Program-made: the position numbers and the translations under genes
The notes under the pieces: model-generated
The model's database searches: none
The model's input: only the letters and a program-made list of their open reading frames with translations
Told to the model about the DNA's origin: nothing
Source: an uncultured Prevotellaceae bacterium
GTDB lineage: Bacteria; Bacteroidota; Bacteroidia; Bacteroidales; Bacteroidaceae
DNA length: 64,000 nucleotides
Reading direction: 5' to 3'
Assembly: GCA_902776935.1 (NCBI GenBank)
Contig: CACYRS010000002.1
Span: 43,311-107,310 of the forward strand
Shown: piece after piece, positions 18,585 through 27,412 of the stretch
Layout: each line of letters begins with the position of its first letter
Position numbering within the stretch: the first letter of the stretch is position 1

Positions 18585-20027
18585 ATGGTATTAATGATTC
18601 TTCAGCTCTGTATTGTTTTAGGAGCTCTATGGGTAGGATCACGTTATGGTTCGCTCGCTCTTGGTGCGATCTCCGGTATTGGTCTCGCTATTCTCGTCTT
18701 CGGTTTCGGTCTGAAGCCAGGCACTCCTCCTACCGATGTTATCTACATCATTATCGCAGCCGTTACTTGTGCTGGTATTATGCAGGCATCTGGAGGTATG
18801 GACTGGCTTATCCAGATAGCAGAGAAACTGTTACGTAAGCATCCTGACCACATTACGTTCTTTGCACCACTTACCACATTCTTCCTTACAGTACTTGTAG
18901 GAACAGGTCACGTAGTTTACACCCTGATGCCAATTATCTGCGACATTGCGCTGAAGAAGGGCATACGCCCTGAGCGTCCCTGCGGAGTGGCTTCTATCGC
19001 CTCTCAGGTTGGTATCACCTGCTCGCCAATCGCTGCAGCAGTAGTCGCATTTGTAACCATTTCTAATGCAAATCACTTCGATATAACTATTCCTGGTGTT
19101 ATCATGGTTTCTATACCATCTTGCGTCTGCGGACTTATGGCCGCTGCAGCTGCCAGCTATCATCGTGGTCTCGACCTCGATAAGGATCCAAAATTCCTTG
19201 CTAAGCTTCAGGATCCCGTACAGCGCGAGTATATCTATGGTGGTTCTGCTACAACTCTCGACAAGGAGATTCCACAGTCAGCTAAGAATGCTGTGTTTAT
19301 CTTCCTCGGTGCTCTCTGCGTTATCGTATTCTTCGCTATCTTCCAGAATGCGCTTCCTGCTTACGACACTCTGCGTGGCATAAAGGGTACAGATCCTTTG
19401 CAGATTAATGAAAGTCTGACACTTACAGCCGACCAGCTGGTTAAGGCAAAGTTACATATTGAGGGCATGACAGAGTTCTTCAAGAAGCCTCTGGCAATGA
19501 ATCTTGTAATTCAGATTGTTATGATCTCAGCTGCAGCTCTTATGATTATCTTCTGCAAGGCTGCTCCTAAGAAGGCAGTTGCAGGTCCGGTTTGGCAGTC
19601 TGGTATGGTTGCAGTAGTTGCTATTTATGGTATTGCCTGGCTGGCTGATACTTACTTCTCAAACTACATGCCTGAGATGAAGGCAATGCTTGCAGATATA
19701 GTAAAGGAACATCCTTGGAGCATAGCTCTTGTATTCTTCCTGGTATCTGTGCTTATCAACTCTCAGGGTGCTGTAGTAGTATCAATGCTGCCTTTGGCTT
19801 ACTCACTTGGAATACCTGGTCCTGTGCTGCTGGGTGTTCTGCCTTCAGTTTATGGATACTTCTTCATCCCTAACTATCCTTCTGATATTGCAACAGTGAA
19901 CTTCGACCGTTCTGGTACAACTGTCATCGGAAAGTATCTGCTCAACCACTCTTTCATGATGCCAGGTCTTATCAGTGTATCAGTTTCAACAATTGTTGCC
20001 TACTGTCTCTCGATGCTTTTCTACTAA
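18585..20027 (+). CDS. dcuB: anaerobic C4-dicarboxylate transporter (DcuA/DcuB family)
   Basis: 480 residues and about 11-12 hydrophobic helices. GTGHVVYTLMPIICDIA and GVASIASQVGITCSPIAAAVV are the conserved Dcu blocks, and the C-terminal IPNYPSDIATVNFDRSGTT region is typical. It exchanges fumarate, malate or aspartate for succinate at the inner membrane during anaerobic fumarate respiration or succinate fermentation. DcuA and DcuB cannot be told apart here. It is a single-gene unit with its own promoter and a strong terminator. A second in-frame ATG lies three codons downstream. Confidence 0.93.
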   Translation: MVLMILQLCIVLGALWVGSRYGSLALGAISGIGLAILVFGFGLKPGTPPTDVIYIIIAAVTCAGIMQASGGMDWLIQIAEKLLRKHPDHITFFAPLTTFFLTVLVGTGHVVYTLMPIICDIALKKGIRPERPCGVASIASQVGITCSPIAAAVVAFVTISNANHFDITIPGVIMVSIPSCVCGLMAAAAASYHRGLDLDKDPKFLAKLQDPVQREYIYGGSATTLDKEIPQSAKNAVFIFLGALCVIVFFAIFQNALPAYDTLRGIKGTDPLQINESLTLTADQLVKAKLHIEGMTEFFKKPLAMNLVIQIVMISAAALMIIFCKAAPKKAVAGPVWQSGMVAVVAIYGIAWLADTYFSNYMPEMKAMLADIVKEHPWSIALVFFLVSVLINSQGAVVVSMLPLAYSLGIPGPVLLGVLPSVYGYFFIPNYPSDIATVNFDRSGTTVIGKYLLNHSFMMPGLISVSVSTIVAYCLSMLFY

Positions 20028-20044
20028 AAGATCATAACAAACCG

Positions 20045-20077
20045 AAAAGAGCCATCCAGAATCAGGGTGGCTCTTTT
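20045..20077 (+). terminator. Rho-independent terminator after the Dcu gene
   Basis: AAAAGAGCCATCC (20045-20057) pairs with GGGTGGCTCTTTT (20065-20077), 13 pairs with one G-U and a 7-base loop. It lies 18 bases after the stop and may also serve the convergent hisS. Confidence 0.88.
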
Positions 20078-20096
20078 ATTATGTGAGAAATCTCTA

Positions 20097-21452
20097 TTAA
20101 TTGAACTTATCAATTATTTCCTCAGCAGTAACCAGACTCTGTTCTCCTGTTTCCATATTCTTTAGAGTAACCTTGCCTTGAGCTATCTCATTTTCGCCAG
20201 CAAGGGCAACAAATGGTATCTGCTTCGCATTAGCATAACTCATTTGTTTCTTCATCTTCGCAGCATCTGGGAAAATCTCTGTGCGGATACCTGCCTCACG
20301 TACCTTTGCAGCGATAGGCAGACAATATGCAGTCTCTTTTTCTCCAAAGTTGATAAAGAGAAGCTGTGTGGTGTTAAGTGAATCTTTCGGATAGAGGTCA
20401 AGAGCATTAAGTACATCGTAGATACGATCAACTCCAAAAGAGATACCCACTCCCGATAGTCCTGGCATTCCGAATATCCCCGTAAGGTTATCGTAACGTC
20501 CGCCACCAGAGATACTGCCCATAGGAGTGTCAAGAGCCTTCACCTCAAAGATAGCTCCTGTATAATAGCTTAATCCACGGGCAAGGGTAAGATCAAGCAG
20601 TATCTCGTTCTTAAGCCCATTAAGGAAACTCAAGATATAACGGCACTCCTCCACTCCCTTCATGCCTGTCTCACTTGATGAAAGAACATCAGCAATCGTA
20701 TTGAGTTTCTCTTCATTAGTGCCCTCAAGCATGATGATGGGCTGAAGTTTCTCAATCTGTTCATCTGAAAGACCATCCTCACGAAGTTCGGCATTAACAT
20801 TGTCGATACCTATCTTGTCAAGTTTATCGATGGCAACAGTGATATCTACAATCTTATCTGCAGCACCAATAACTTCTGCGATGCCAGTAAGAATCTTACG
20901 GTTATTTATCTTTATCTGGACACGAACACCAAAACGTGAGAAGACAGTATCCACAATCTGCATCAGCTCTACCTCATTGAGCAGGGAGTCTGAGCCAACG
21001 ACATCACCATCAAACTGATAAAACTCACGATAGCGACCTTTCTGTGGACGATCTGCACGCCATACTGGCTGCACCTGATAGCGCTTGAAAGGAAGCTGCA
21101 ACTCCTCGCGATGCATCACGACATAACGTGCAAACGGTACTGTGAGGTCATATCGAAGCCCTTTCTCGCATATCTTTGAAGCCAGACGGAGTGTATTACG
21201 TTCTGCCAGTTCCTGATCATCAATCTTTGAGAGATAATCTCCGCTGTTTAGAATCTTAAACAACAGTTTGTCACCTTCCTCACCATACTTACCCATAAGC
21301 GTCTGAAGGGTCTCCTGAGCAGGTGTCTCTATCTGCTGGAAGCCATACAGCTCATATACAGATCTTATGGTATTGAAGATATAGTTGCGCTTGGCCATCT
21401 CTACAGGGCCGAAGTCGCGAGTACCTTTGGGTATACTTGGTTTATTTGCCAT
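20097..21452 (-). CDS. hisS: histidyl-tRNA synthetase
   Basis: 451 residues. Class II motifs are present: the opening KGTRDFGP, motif 2 around [25 protein letters not shown] (positions about 118-142), the histidine-specific [14 protein letters not shown], and motif 3 [13 protein letters not shown]-terminal anticodon-binding domain follows. It charges tRNA-His. The ATG overlaps the purA stop by one base (TAATG), so translation is likely coupled, and it ends the fur-purA-hisS operon. Confidence 0.96.
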   Translation of the reverse strand: MANKPSIPKGTRDFGPVEMAKRNYIFNTIRSVYELYGFQQIETPAQETLQTLMGKYGEEGDKLLFKILNSGDYLSKIDDQELAERNTLRLASKICEKGLRYDLTVPFARYVVMHREELQLPFKRYQVQPVWRADRPQKGRYREFYQFDGDVVGSDSLLNEVELMQIVDTVFSRFGVRVQIKINNRKILTGIAEVIGAADKIVDITVAIDKLDKIGIDNVNAELREDGLSDEQIEKLQPIIMLEGTNEEKLNTIADVLSSSETGMKGVEECRYILSFLNGLKNEILLDLTLARGLSYYTGAIFEVKALDTPMGSISGGGRYDNLTGIFGMPGLSGVGISFGVDRIYDVLNALDLYPKDSLNTTQLLFINFGEKETAYCLPIAAKVREAGIRTEIFPDAAKMKKQMSYANAKQIPFVALAGENEIAQGKVTLKNMETGEQSLVTAEEIIDKFN

Positions 21453-22723
21453 TATTTACGTACAATTGTCTGGTCGCGGTCAGGACCGATACTAATGATA
21501 CAAATAGGTGTCTCGAGCTGTTTCTCGAGGAATGCGATATAATCCTTGAACTCCTTGGGGAACTGATCCTCAGAGGTGAACTTCGTCATATCAGTCTTCC
21601 AGCCGGGAAGTTCCTCATAAACAGGCTCGATACCGTCTTCGATATTGTATGGGAAATAATCTATCTGTTCGCCATTCTGCTTATAAGCCACACAGGCCTT
21701 GATGGTGTCGAAGCCATCGAGCACGTCACTCTTCATCATGATGAGCTTAGTAACACCATTCACCATAATAGAATATTTCAGTGCTACGAGGTCAATCCAT
21801 CCGCAACGGCGCTCACGACCTGTCACTGCTCCATACTCATGTCCAAGATCACGAATCTTCTTTCCTGTCTCGTCAAAAAGTTCTGTGGGGAATGGACCTG
21901 CACCTACACGAGTGCAATAAGCCTTCATAATACCATATACCTCACCGATTTTGTTAGGTCCGATACCAAGGCCTGTACAAGCACCTGCACAGATAGTGTT
22001 CGATGATGTGACGAATGGATAGCTTCCGAAGTCCACATCAAGCATAGTGCCCTGAGCGCCCTCGCAAAGGATGCTCTTACCGCTACGCAGGATATTGTTT
22101 ATCTCATGCTCAGAATCTACGATCTGGAACTGACGCAGATACTCAATACCCTCAAGCCATTTCTTCTCTACCTCGGTGATATCATATTCAAAGTTCAACG
22201 ACTTAAGGATTGCCTCATGACGAGCCTTTGCCTTTGCATACTTTGCCTCAAAATTATCGAGGATATCACCAACACGCAGGCCATTACGTGAAATCTTGTC
22301 AGTATATGTAGGACCGATACCCTTTCCTGTGGTACCAACCTTGTCCTTACCCTTCTGAGCCTCGTAGGCAGCGTCGAGCACTCGGTGAGTAGGCATGATG
22401 AGATGAGCCTTCTTGGAGATGTGCAGACGTGAATGAAGATCATGACCGCTGGCTTCAAGTGCCTTTGCCTCGTCCATAAAGAGGTCTGGTGCAAGAACAA
22501 CACCATTACCAATGATGTTTACCTTACCACCCTGGAAGATTCCAGATGGAATAGAACGAAGAACGTATTTCTGTCCTTCGAACTCAAGAGTGTGTCCTGC
22601 ATTGGGACCACCCTGGAAACGAGCTATCACATCATACTTCGGGGTCAGTACATCGACCACCTTGCCTTTACCTTCGTCGCCCCATTGGAGACCCAGCAGG
22701 ACGTCAACTTTACCTGTGTTCAT
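21452..22723 (-). CDS. purA: adenylosuccinate synthetase
   Basis: 423 residues. The N-terminal P-loop [14 protein letters not shown] holds the catalytic Asp, and [41 protein letters not shown] and [12 protein letters not shown] are all in order. It joins IMP and aspartate using GTP, the first committed step to AMP. The ATG overlaps the upstream Fur-type gene's stop as ATGA, and hisS overlaps its own stop. The three genes therefore appear translationally linked. Confidence 0.97.
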   Translation of the reverse strand: MNTGKVDVLLGLQWGDEGKGKVVDVLTPKYDVIARFQGGPNAGHTLEFEGQKYVLRSIPSGIFQGGKVNIIGNGVVLAPDLFMDEAKALEASGHDLHSRLHISKKAHLIMPTHRVLDAAYEAQKGKDKVGTTGKGIGPTYTDKISRNGLRVGDILDNFEAKYAKAKARHEAILKSLNFEYDITEVEKKWLEGIEYLRQFQIVDSEHEINNILRSGKSILCEGAQGTMLDVDFGSYPFVTSSNTICAGACTGLGIGPNKIGEVYGIMKAYCTRVGAGPFPTELFDETGKKIRDLGHEYGAVTGRERRCGWIDLVALKYSIMVNGVTKLIMMKSDVLDGFDTIKACVAYKQNGEQIDYFPYNIEDGIEPVYEELPGWKTDMTKFTSEDQFPKEFKDYIAFLEKQLETPICIISIGPDRDQTIVRK

Positions 22724-23220
22724 AATTTACTATCGTTTAGTTTCTTTTTCTCTTCTTTATTTCTCATACGTGTCATTTTCCCCTGACACACGCTGCAGAT
22801 TCCATATACATACAACGTAAATCCGTCTTTGCGGAATCGCTTGAAGTGTGTTGCATCAATAGCTTGCTCTATCAGATTGGATTTCACATCTGTGACTCTT
22901 CCACAAATGGTACAAATTTGATGACAATGACTTGTGCTGTCGTAACATGCCTCGTAAGCTGTTGAACCATGAAAGCGATGACGTATTACCAGTCGAAGCT
23001 CGAGAAAGAGGTTCAGGGTATTATAGAGTGTGGCTCTGCTCACACGAAACTTATAGTCATGATCAAGCTTTGCACTCAAGTCATCAAGTGTGAAATGTCC
23101 GTCAATGTTATATATAGCTTTAAGAATTGTATAGCGTTCTGGAGTCTTGCGATGATTATTCATCTCAAGATAGGTGTCGAGTATACGCAACACATTCTTC
23201 CAGACATCAATTTTTAACAT
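22720..23220 (-). CDS. Fur-family metal/peroxide-responsive transcriptional regulator
   Basis: 166 residues from the chosen start. A winged helix (RKTPERYTILKAIYNIDGHFTLDDL, about 24-48, then SRATLYNTLNLF) is followed by a dimerisation domain with two CxxC pairs (CTIC and CSVC) that would hold structural zinc, plus HCHQ and TSHCH ligands. Fur, PerR and Zur cannot be separated from this alone. A longer reading frame begins at 23262, but a TACCTTTG promoter box at 23252-23259 lies inside it, so I use the ATG at 23220. It heads an operon with purA and hisS. Confidence 0.88.
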   Translation of the reverse strand: MLKIDVWKNVLRILDTYLEMNNHRKTPERYTILKAIYNIDGHFTLDDLSAKLDHDYKFRVSRATLYNTLNLFLELRLVIRHRFHGSTAYEACYDSTSHCHQICTICGRVTDVKSNLIEQAIDATHFKRFRKDGFTLYVYGICSVCQGKMTRMRNKEEKKKLNDSKL

Positions 23221-23251
23221 ACTGCTACAGGTGCGATTTATGAAAACCGTA

Positions 23252-23259
23252 CAAAGGTA
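23252..23259 (-). promoter_or_regulatory. candidate -7 element (TACCTTTG) for the fur-purA-hisS operon
   Basis: The minus-strand TACCTTTG lies 31 bases before the chosen ATG and rules out the longer in-frame start. Confidence 0.65.
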
Positions 23260-23290
23260 CAAACTTTCAGTGAGAAAAAAGAGAGATAAT

Positions 23291-23920
23291 TTATAAAATT
23301 TCTAAATTGACGCGTTTTAATGCACTTTTTGCAAGTCTGTCGTATACAAGACCCAGTTCTGCAAATCGTTGAATTGAAGATTGAGCTGCTTTACGAACAG
23401 AAATATTATTCCCCTGAAGAGCTGCTATGGCTTGGTCAACGAATTCATTTATTCCCCGTTCATTGGGTTCGCGCTTAGCCATGAAGATACGTGAGAGAAT
23501 ATGGAAGCCGCAAAGCTGATACAGTTCTTTGTCGGATGCCATCCACTGATATGCTTTCTCCGGAGCGTAGGGCAGATACTGATATAGGTTGAAGGCTGCT
23601 TGTTCTGCTATCTCCTGTTCTGTTGTCTGTTCCATCCAGATATCAATAACCTCAGGAAGAACTTCTTCTGGAGGCATTATCATAGTGGCGAGGATTTTAC
23701 ATTCGCGCACATCCTCCTTCCACAGTGCTATGGCAAGGTCATAGTTATAGCCTATCTCATCTGCTTTCTGACGAAGACGGGGCAATGTGGCCCCCCAGTT
23801 CAGTTTATAGCTAAGTCCCTTGTCACGCATGGATTTGGCAACGGCTCCGTCCATCATAAGCCGAAACGACTGCTTTATCTCCTTCACGACCTCGCAAACC
23901 ACCTTACTATCCTTTCTCAT
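23291..23920 (-). CDS. AlkD-like DNA alkylation repair / HEAT-repeat protein
   Basis: 209 residues, almost all helical, with repeated helix pairs such as YDLAIALWKEDVRECKILATM and AAFNLYQYLPYAPEKAYQWM. This matches the ALK/HEAT-like repeat fold of AlkD-type DNA glycosylases. The segment LWKEDVREC is the conserved W-x5-E/R-like region of the family. Whether it cuts alkylated bases is uncertain because some family members lack glycosylase activity. It follows the dipeptidyl peptidase III gene by 7 bases, so it is probably the last gene of that operon. Confidence 0.72.
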   Translation of the reverse strand: MRKDSKVVCEVVKEIKQSFRLMMDGAVAKSMRDKGLSYKLNWGATLPRLRQKADEIGYNYDLAIALWKEDVRECKILATMIMPPEEVLPEVIDIWMEQTTEQEIAEQAAFNLYQYLPYAPEKAYQWMASDKELYQLCGFHILSRIFMAKREPNERGINEFVDQAIAALQGNNISVRKAAQSSIQRFAELGLVYDRLAKSALKRVNLEIL

Positions 23921-23927
23921 TTATCTG

Positions 23928-25880
23928 TTAAATCAATGTCCCGTATTCCTGTCCGTACCTAAGCATCTGGTGAGCATAGTCTTCACCATAGTATACCTGA
24001 ACATCAGCGATATCTCCATTATTGTCATATATCGGTAGCAGTTGTGGATTGATAAATCCTTTGTAAGGCGCAAGATTTAGCCTCTGATACCTCTCAAGAA
24101 TCTCTGCATGCAACTCGGCATCTACCTTAACGGCATATTGTTCTACAAGTTTTCTTGCTGCTTTATAGTCGCCCTCACTCTTTATGCGTTGTATCTCTGC
24201 AAGTAGTGTGGCAATAAGACTTCTCAACTGTTCGTAGTCGGATATCTCCAGGTATGTCTTCTCATTCCGTCTTATGAGATGGATTACGTTACCGTTCTCA
24301 TAACACCAATTAGCAATGAGCGCACGATTACGCATATGAGCTTCTTCTATCTGGTGACCTGGCTTTATTCGAATCAGTTGGGTCATCAGTCCGTTCATCA
24401 TATAAGTGTAATACTGCGACTTGTATGCCTCTATGTCTGGTGTTAGCCCTAATTCCACAAGTTTCTCATCTGCGATATAATAGAGCCCGAATAGATCGGC
24501 TCTTGCTTCTTCAATGGTACTACTATATGCCTTTAGGGCGTCGGGATCTATTCCTGGCAACATTTGTCCGCTACCATGTCCCAGACACTCATGTAGATCT
24601 GTATGCAGGTCATCACACAAATCACCGTATTGCCCAATGAGTTCCAAAGTGGCATCATCAATTACAAACTCTTCCTTGAACCCGTTACCATGAGCTGCTT
24701 TATTATATGCATCAGTGATGTTGCTTATGGTTATACTCTTTGAACCATACTGAGCACGTATCCAATCGGCATTAGGAAGGTTAATACCTATTGCTGTCGA
24801 CGGATATTCCTCGCCTCCAAGCATAGCAGCACAAATGACATTTGCTGTTACTCCCTTAACCACCGGTTTTCGAAAACGTGCATCTACAGGCGAGTGGTCC
24901 TCAAACCACTGAGCATTATTACTGATTATCTGGGTACGACATGTGGCTTCTTTATCGATATACTCAACAAGTCCTTCCCACGATGCCTTTAATCCCAAAG
25001 GATCACCATAGACCTCGATAAATCCGTTAATAAAATCAATAGTAGCATCATGTTCTGACACCCATTCAATTGAATATTTATTGAATAGTACCAAATCACC
25101 TGTTTTATAATAACTTATTAGAGTGTTTATCAGTTTTCTCTGGCATTCGTTTTCAGCATAGTCTGCAGCTTTCTCCAGCCAATAGATAATCTTACGGATA
25201 GCAGGACCGTACAGACCGTTGGCACACCATACCTTTTCCTTTATCTCTCCTTTCTCTTTAACCAATGTGGAGTTGAGTCCATACGATAGAGGTTCTTTGC
25301 AGTCGGCATACCGTTCTTTCATGCGTGCATAGAAGTTCTCTGCCTCCTGTTGTGTCACCCCATCATAGAAATTACATGCTGAAGTGACTATCAAATCCTC
25401 ACCATCAGCCTTGTTCACACGTTTTGGCATGTATGAAGTATCGAAGATGGCTGGCCAGATTATATTACAAAGCTCTTCCAGAGATAATATCTCTTTTCCT
25501 ATTGGCAAACTTGTGATGTCCACCTTCTTCAATGCATCCTTGAGAAACTGCTCAGGGAAACCCGGTTCAAATTTCTCACAACCATAGTGATGGTATATTC
25601 CATTTGAAAACCATATACGTTTGAGATATACTTCAAAAGCACGAAACTCATCAGTGTCGTGAGGAATGTCGGCATCGGTATATACCGTTTCTAATGTCTT
25701 GCGTATCAAGAGATTGTGTTTCCCGTTCTGATCAAAGATGATATCACGTCCAAAAAGAGTCGCTTTGGCAAGATAAAAGATAAATATCTTCTGCCTAAGC
25801 GACAATTTTTCAAATCCGTTAAGATGATAGCGAAGCAATTGCAGATCTGCAAACCGTTCGCTCTGATAAATAAAATCCAC
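23928..25880 (-). CDS. dipeptidyl peptidase III family metallopeptidase (M49)
   Basis: 650 residues. The zinc motif is HECLGH (His430, Glu431, His435), the six-residue HExxGH form found only in M49. EEARADLFG supplies the third zinc ligand about 29 residues later. No secretion signal is evident, so it should act in the cytoplasm, releasing dipeptides from the N-terminus of short peptides. It is 14 bases downstream of the AraC-type regulator and is preceded by GTAGGAGGG, one of the stronger ribosome-binding sites in the window. Confidence 0.93.
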   Translation of the reverse strand: MDFIYQSERFADLQLLRYHLNGFEKLSLRQKIFIFYLAKATLFGRDIIFDQNGKHNLLIRKTLETVYTDADIPHDTDEFRAFEVYLKRIWFSNGIYHHYGCEKFEPGFPEQFLKDALKKVDITSLPIGKEILSLEELCNIIWPAIFDTSYMPKRVNKADGEDLIVTSACNFYDGVTQQEAENFYARMKERYADCKEPLSYGLNSTLVKEKGEIKEKVWCANGLYGPAIRKIIYWLEKAADYAENECQRKLINTLISYYKTGDLVLFNKYSIEWVSEHDATIDFINGFIEVYGDPLGLKASWEGLVEYIDKEATCRTQIISNNAQWFEDHSPVDARFRKPVVKGVTANVICAAMLGGEEYPSTAIGINLPNADWIRAQYGSKSITISNITDAYNKAAHGNGFKEEFVIDDATLELIGQYGDLCDDLHTDLHECLGHGSGQMLPGIDPDALKAYSSTIEEARADLFGLYYIADEKLVELGLTPDIEAYKSQYYTYMMNGLMTQLIRIKPGHQIEEAHMRNRALIANWCYENGNVIHLIRRNEKTYLEISDYEQLRSLIATLLAEIQRIKSEGDYKAARKLVEQYAVKVDAELHAEILERYQRLNLAPYKGFINPQLLPIYDNNGDIADVQVYYGEDYAHQMLRYGQEYGTLI

Positions 25881-25894
25881 TACTCGGTACCCTC

Positions 25895-26356
25895 CTACTC
25901 TACTGATTTCTTCTTACGTGGCTGCTTCACCATTGCAGGATGCTGCTGAAGGTGCTTCAAGCGATACTCACGTGGAGTGATACCCTGAATCTTGTAGAAT
26001 GAAGCATAGAACGACTGGCGATTAGCAAAACCTACCATATCACTCACCTCCTCCATGCGGAGATCCTGGTAACGCTTATCAACTAGTATTGACATTGCCT
26101 CATCGATACGGTACTTGTTGACGAATGATGTGTAGTTCATGTGAAATCTCACATTAACTACAGCAGAGATATAACGGGTGTTTGTACCAAGTGCCTCTGC
26201 CAGTTTCTTGGCTGAATAGTCCTTGTCACGATACTTCTTCTGCATGACAATGATATTCATAATCTTCTCCTGCATCTCATCCATCAGTCGTGGACTCACC
26301 AAACTGCGATAAGCAGCCTCTTTTTCTTTGAGTTCTGTAATATTATACTTTGCCAT
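25895..26356 (-). CDS. AraC-family HTH regulator, DNA-binding domain only
   Basis: 153 residues. A charged N-terminal helix region (1-45) is followed by a complete pair of AraC helix-turn-helix motifs (YSAKKLAEALGTNTRYISAVVN and MEEVSDMVGFANRQSFYASFYKIQGITPREYR). The C-terminal tail is basic. There is no ligand-binding or sensor domain, so its signal is unknown. It precedes the dipeptidyl peptidase III and AlkD-like genes and may control them. The ATG lies 39 bases after a TATATTTG box. Confidence 0.85.
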   Translation of the reverse strand: MAKYNITELKEKEAAYRSLVSPRLMDEMQEKIMNIIVMQKKYRDKDYSAKKLAEALGTNTRYISAVVNVRFHMNYTSFVNKYRIDEAMSILVDKRYQDLRMEEVSDMVGFANRQSFYASFYKIQGITPREYRLKHLQQHPAMVKQPRKKKSVE

Positions 26357-26394
26357 ATCTACGAATTATGGTTAAGTTGATATTAAAATTTTTG

Positions 26395-26402
26395 CAAATA
26401 TA
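26395..26402 (-). promoter_or_regulatory. candidate -7 element (TATATTTG) for the AraC-type regulator
   Basis: The minus-strand TATATTTG has a CTTGC about 19 bases upstream. The roughly 200-base gap to the divergent GT5 gene is very AT-rich and otherwise empty. Confidence 0.5.
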
Positions 26403-26529
26403 CAAATATTTTAGATATAATGCAAGAAAAAACAGATAAAATTTGCAAAAAAGTTGAAAAAAGTCGCTTTTTCTGTCACTTTTTCATAAAAATAAGGTGA
26501 GAAAGGACAGGAATCAGAATAATTTTTTG

Positions 26530-26537
26530 TAACTTTG
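26530..26537 (+). promoter_or_regulatory. candidate -7 element (TAACTTTG) for the GT5-like gene
   Basis: TAACTTTG lies 19 bases before the ATG, implying a leader of about 15 bases. Confidence 0.6.
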
Positions 26538-26556
26538 CAGAGCAAATTTATAAAAG

Positions 26557-27390
26557 ATGGCAAAGAAAAAGATACTTTTTATCAATCAGGAGATAGCTCC
26601 TTACGTACCTGACACAATTATGTCGCTCCAAGGCCGTGATATCCCCCAGGCCATTCAGGAGAAAAGTCATGAAATACGCATCTTCATGCCAAAATGGGGT
26701 AATATCAATGAACGAAGAGGTCAGCTCCATGAGGTGCAGCGTCTCTCTGGTATGAATCTTATCATCGATGATACAGACCATCCACTAATCATTAAAGTAG
26801 CATCTATTCAGTCTGCAAAGATACAGGTGTACTTTATTGATAATGACGATTATTTCAGTAAGCGTCAGATGGAACAAGGTGAAGACGGGAATGACTATGC
26901 CGACAATGGTGAGAGAGCCATCTTCTTTGCTCGTGGTGTACTAGAGACTGTAAAGAAGCTCCGATGGGTACCAGATATCATCCACTGTCAGGGATGGATG
27001 AGTGCCGTCATACCTCTTTATATTAAGACAGCATATCACGACGAGCCTTCGTTCACCAATACAAAGGTCATCACCTCACTTTACACTAGAAGCCTTAATA
27101 GTGCTCTTGGTGAGAACTTCAAGCGCTGCGTTGAGTTCCGTGATGCAACAACAGAAATACTGAAACCTTATAATGACATTTTTGAATTTGAAGATCTTGG
27201 TAAGCTCGCTATAGACTATAGCGATGGCATTATCCAGTCAGATACAGAAGTAAACAGCAATCTTCTCAAATATGCACAGGAGAAAGAAAAACCCATTTTG
27301 AATTATAAGGAAGAAGGCTTTGCTGATGCCATCGAGGATTTCTATGACCAGATAGCTCCAGATGCACCTGCAGAGGAAACAGAAGATTAA
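26557..27390 (+). CDS. glycogen/starch synthase N-terminal-domain-like protein (GT5-N only)
   Basis: 277 residues. The sequence follows the N-terminal Rossmann domain of GT5 glycogen synthases (KILFINQEIAPYV, IRIFMPKWGNIN, VYFIDNDDYF, then PDIIHCQGWMSAVIPLYIK). It stops before the C-terminal GT-B domain that carries the catalytic Glu. The KxGGL motif that binds ADP-glucose should follow EIAPY but is absent; the sequence is VPDTIMSLQG. The protein therefore should not polymerise glucose alone. A regulatory or scaffolding role is possible. It precedes the DUF4270 gene by 22 bases, an order I recall in other Bacteroidales. Confidence 0.82.
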   Translation: MAKKKILFINQEIAPYVPDTIMSLQGRDIPQAIQEKSHEIRIFMPKWGNINERRGQLHEVQRLSGMNLIIDDTDHPLIIKVASIQSAKIQVYFIDNDDYFSKRQMEQGEDGNDYADNGERAIFFARGVLETVKKLRWVPDIIHCQGWMSAVIPLYIKTAYHDEPSFTNTKVITSLYTRSLNSALGENFKRCVEFRDATTEILKPYNDIFEFEDLGKLAIDYSDGIIQSDTEVNSNLLKYAQEKEKPILNYKEEGFADAIEDFYDQIAPDAPAEETED

Positions 27391-27412
27391 AAAAAGATAT
27401 AGTATACAAGCA

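Noticed and set aside
22720-23262. Longer Fur-family start at 23262
   Set aside because: A TACCTTTG promoter box lies within the extra codons. The shorter start fits family length.
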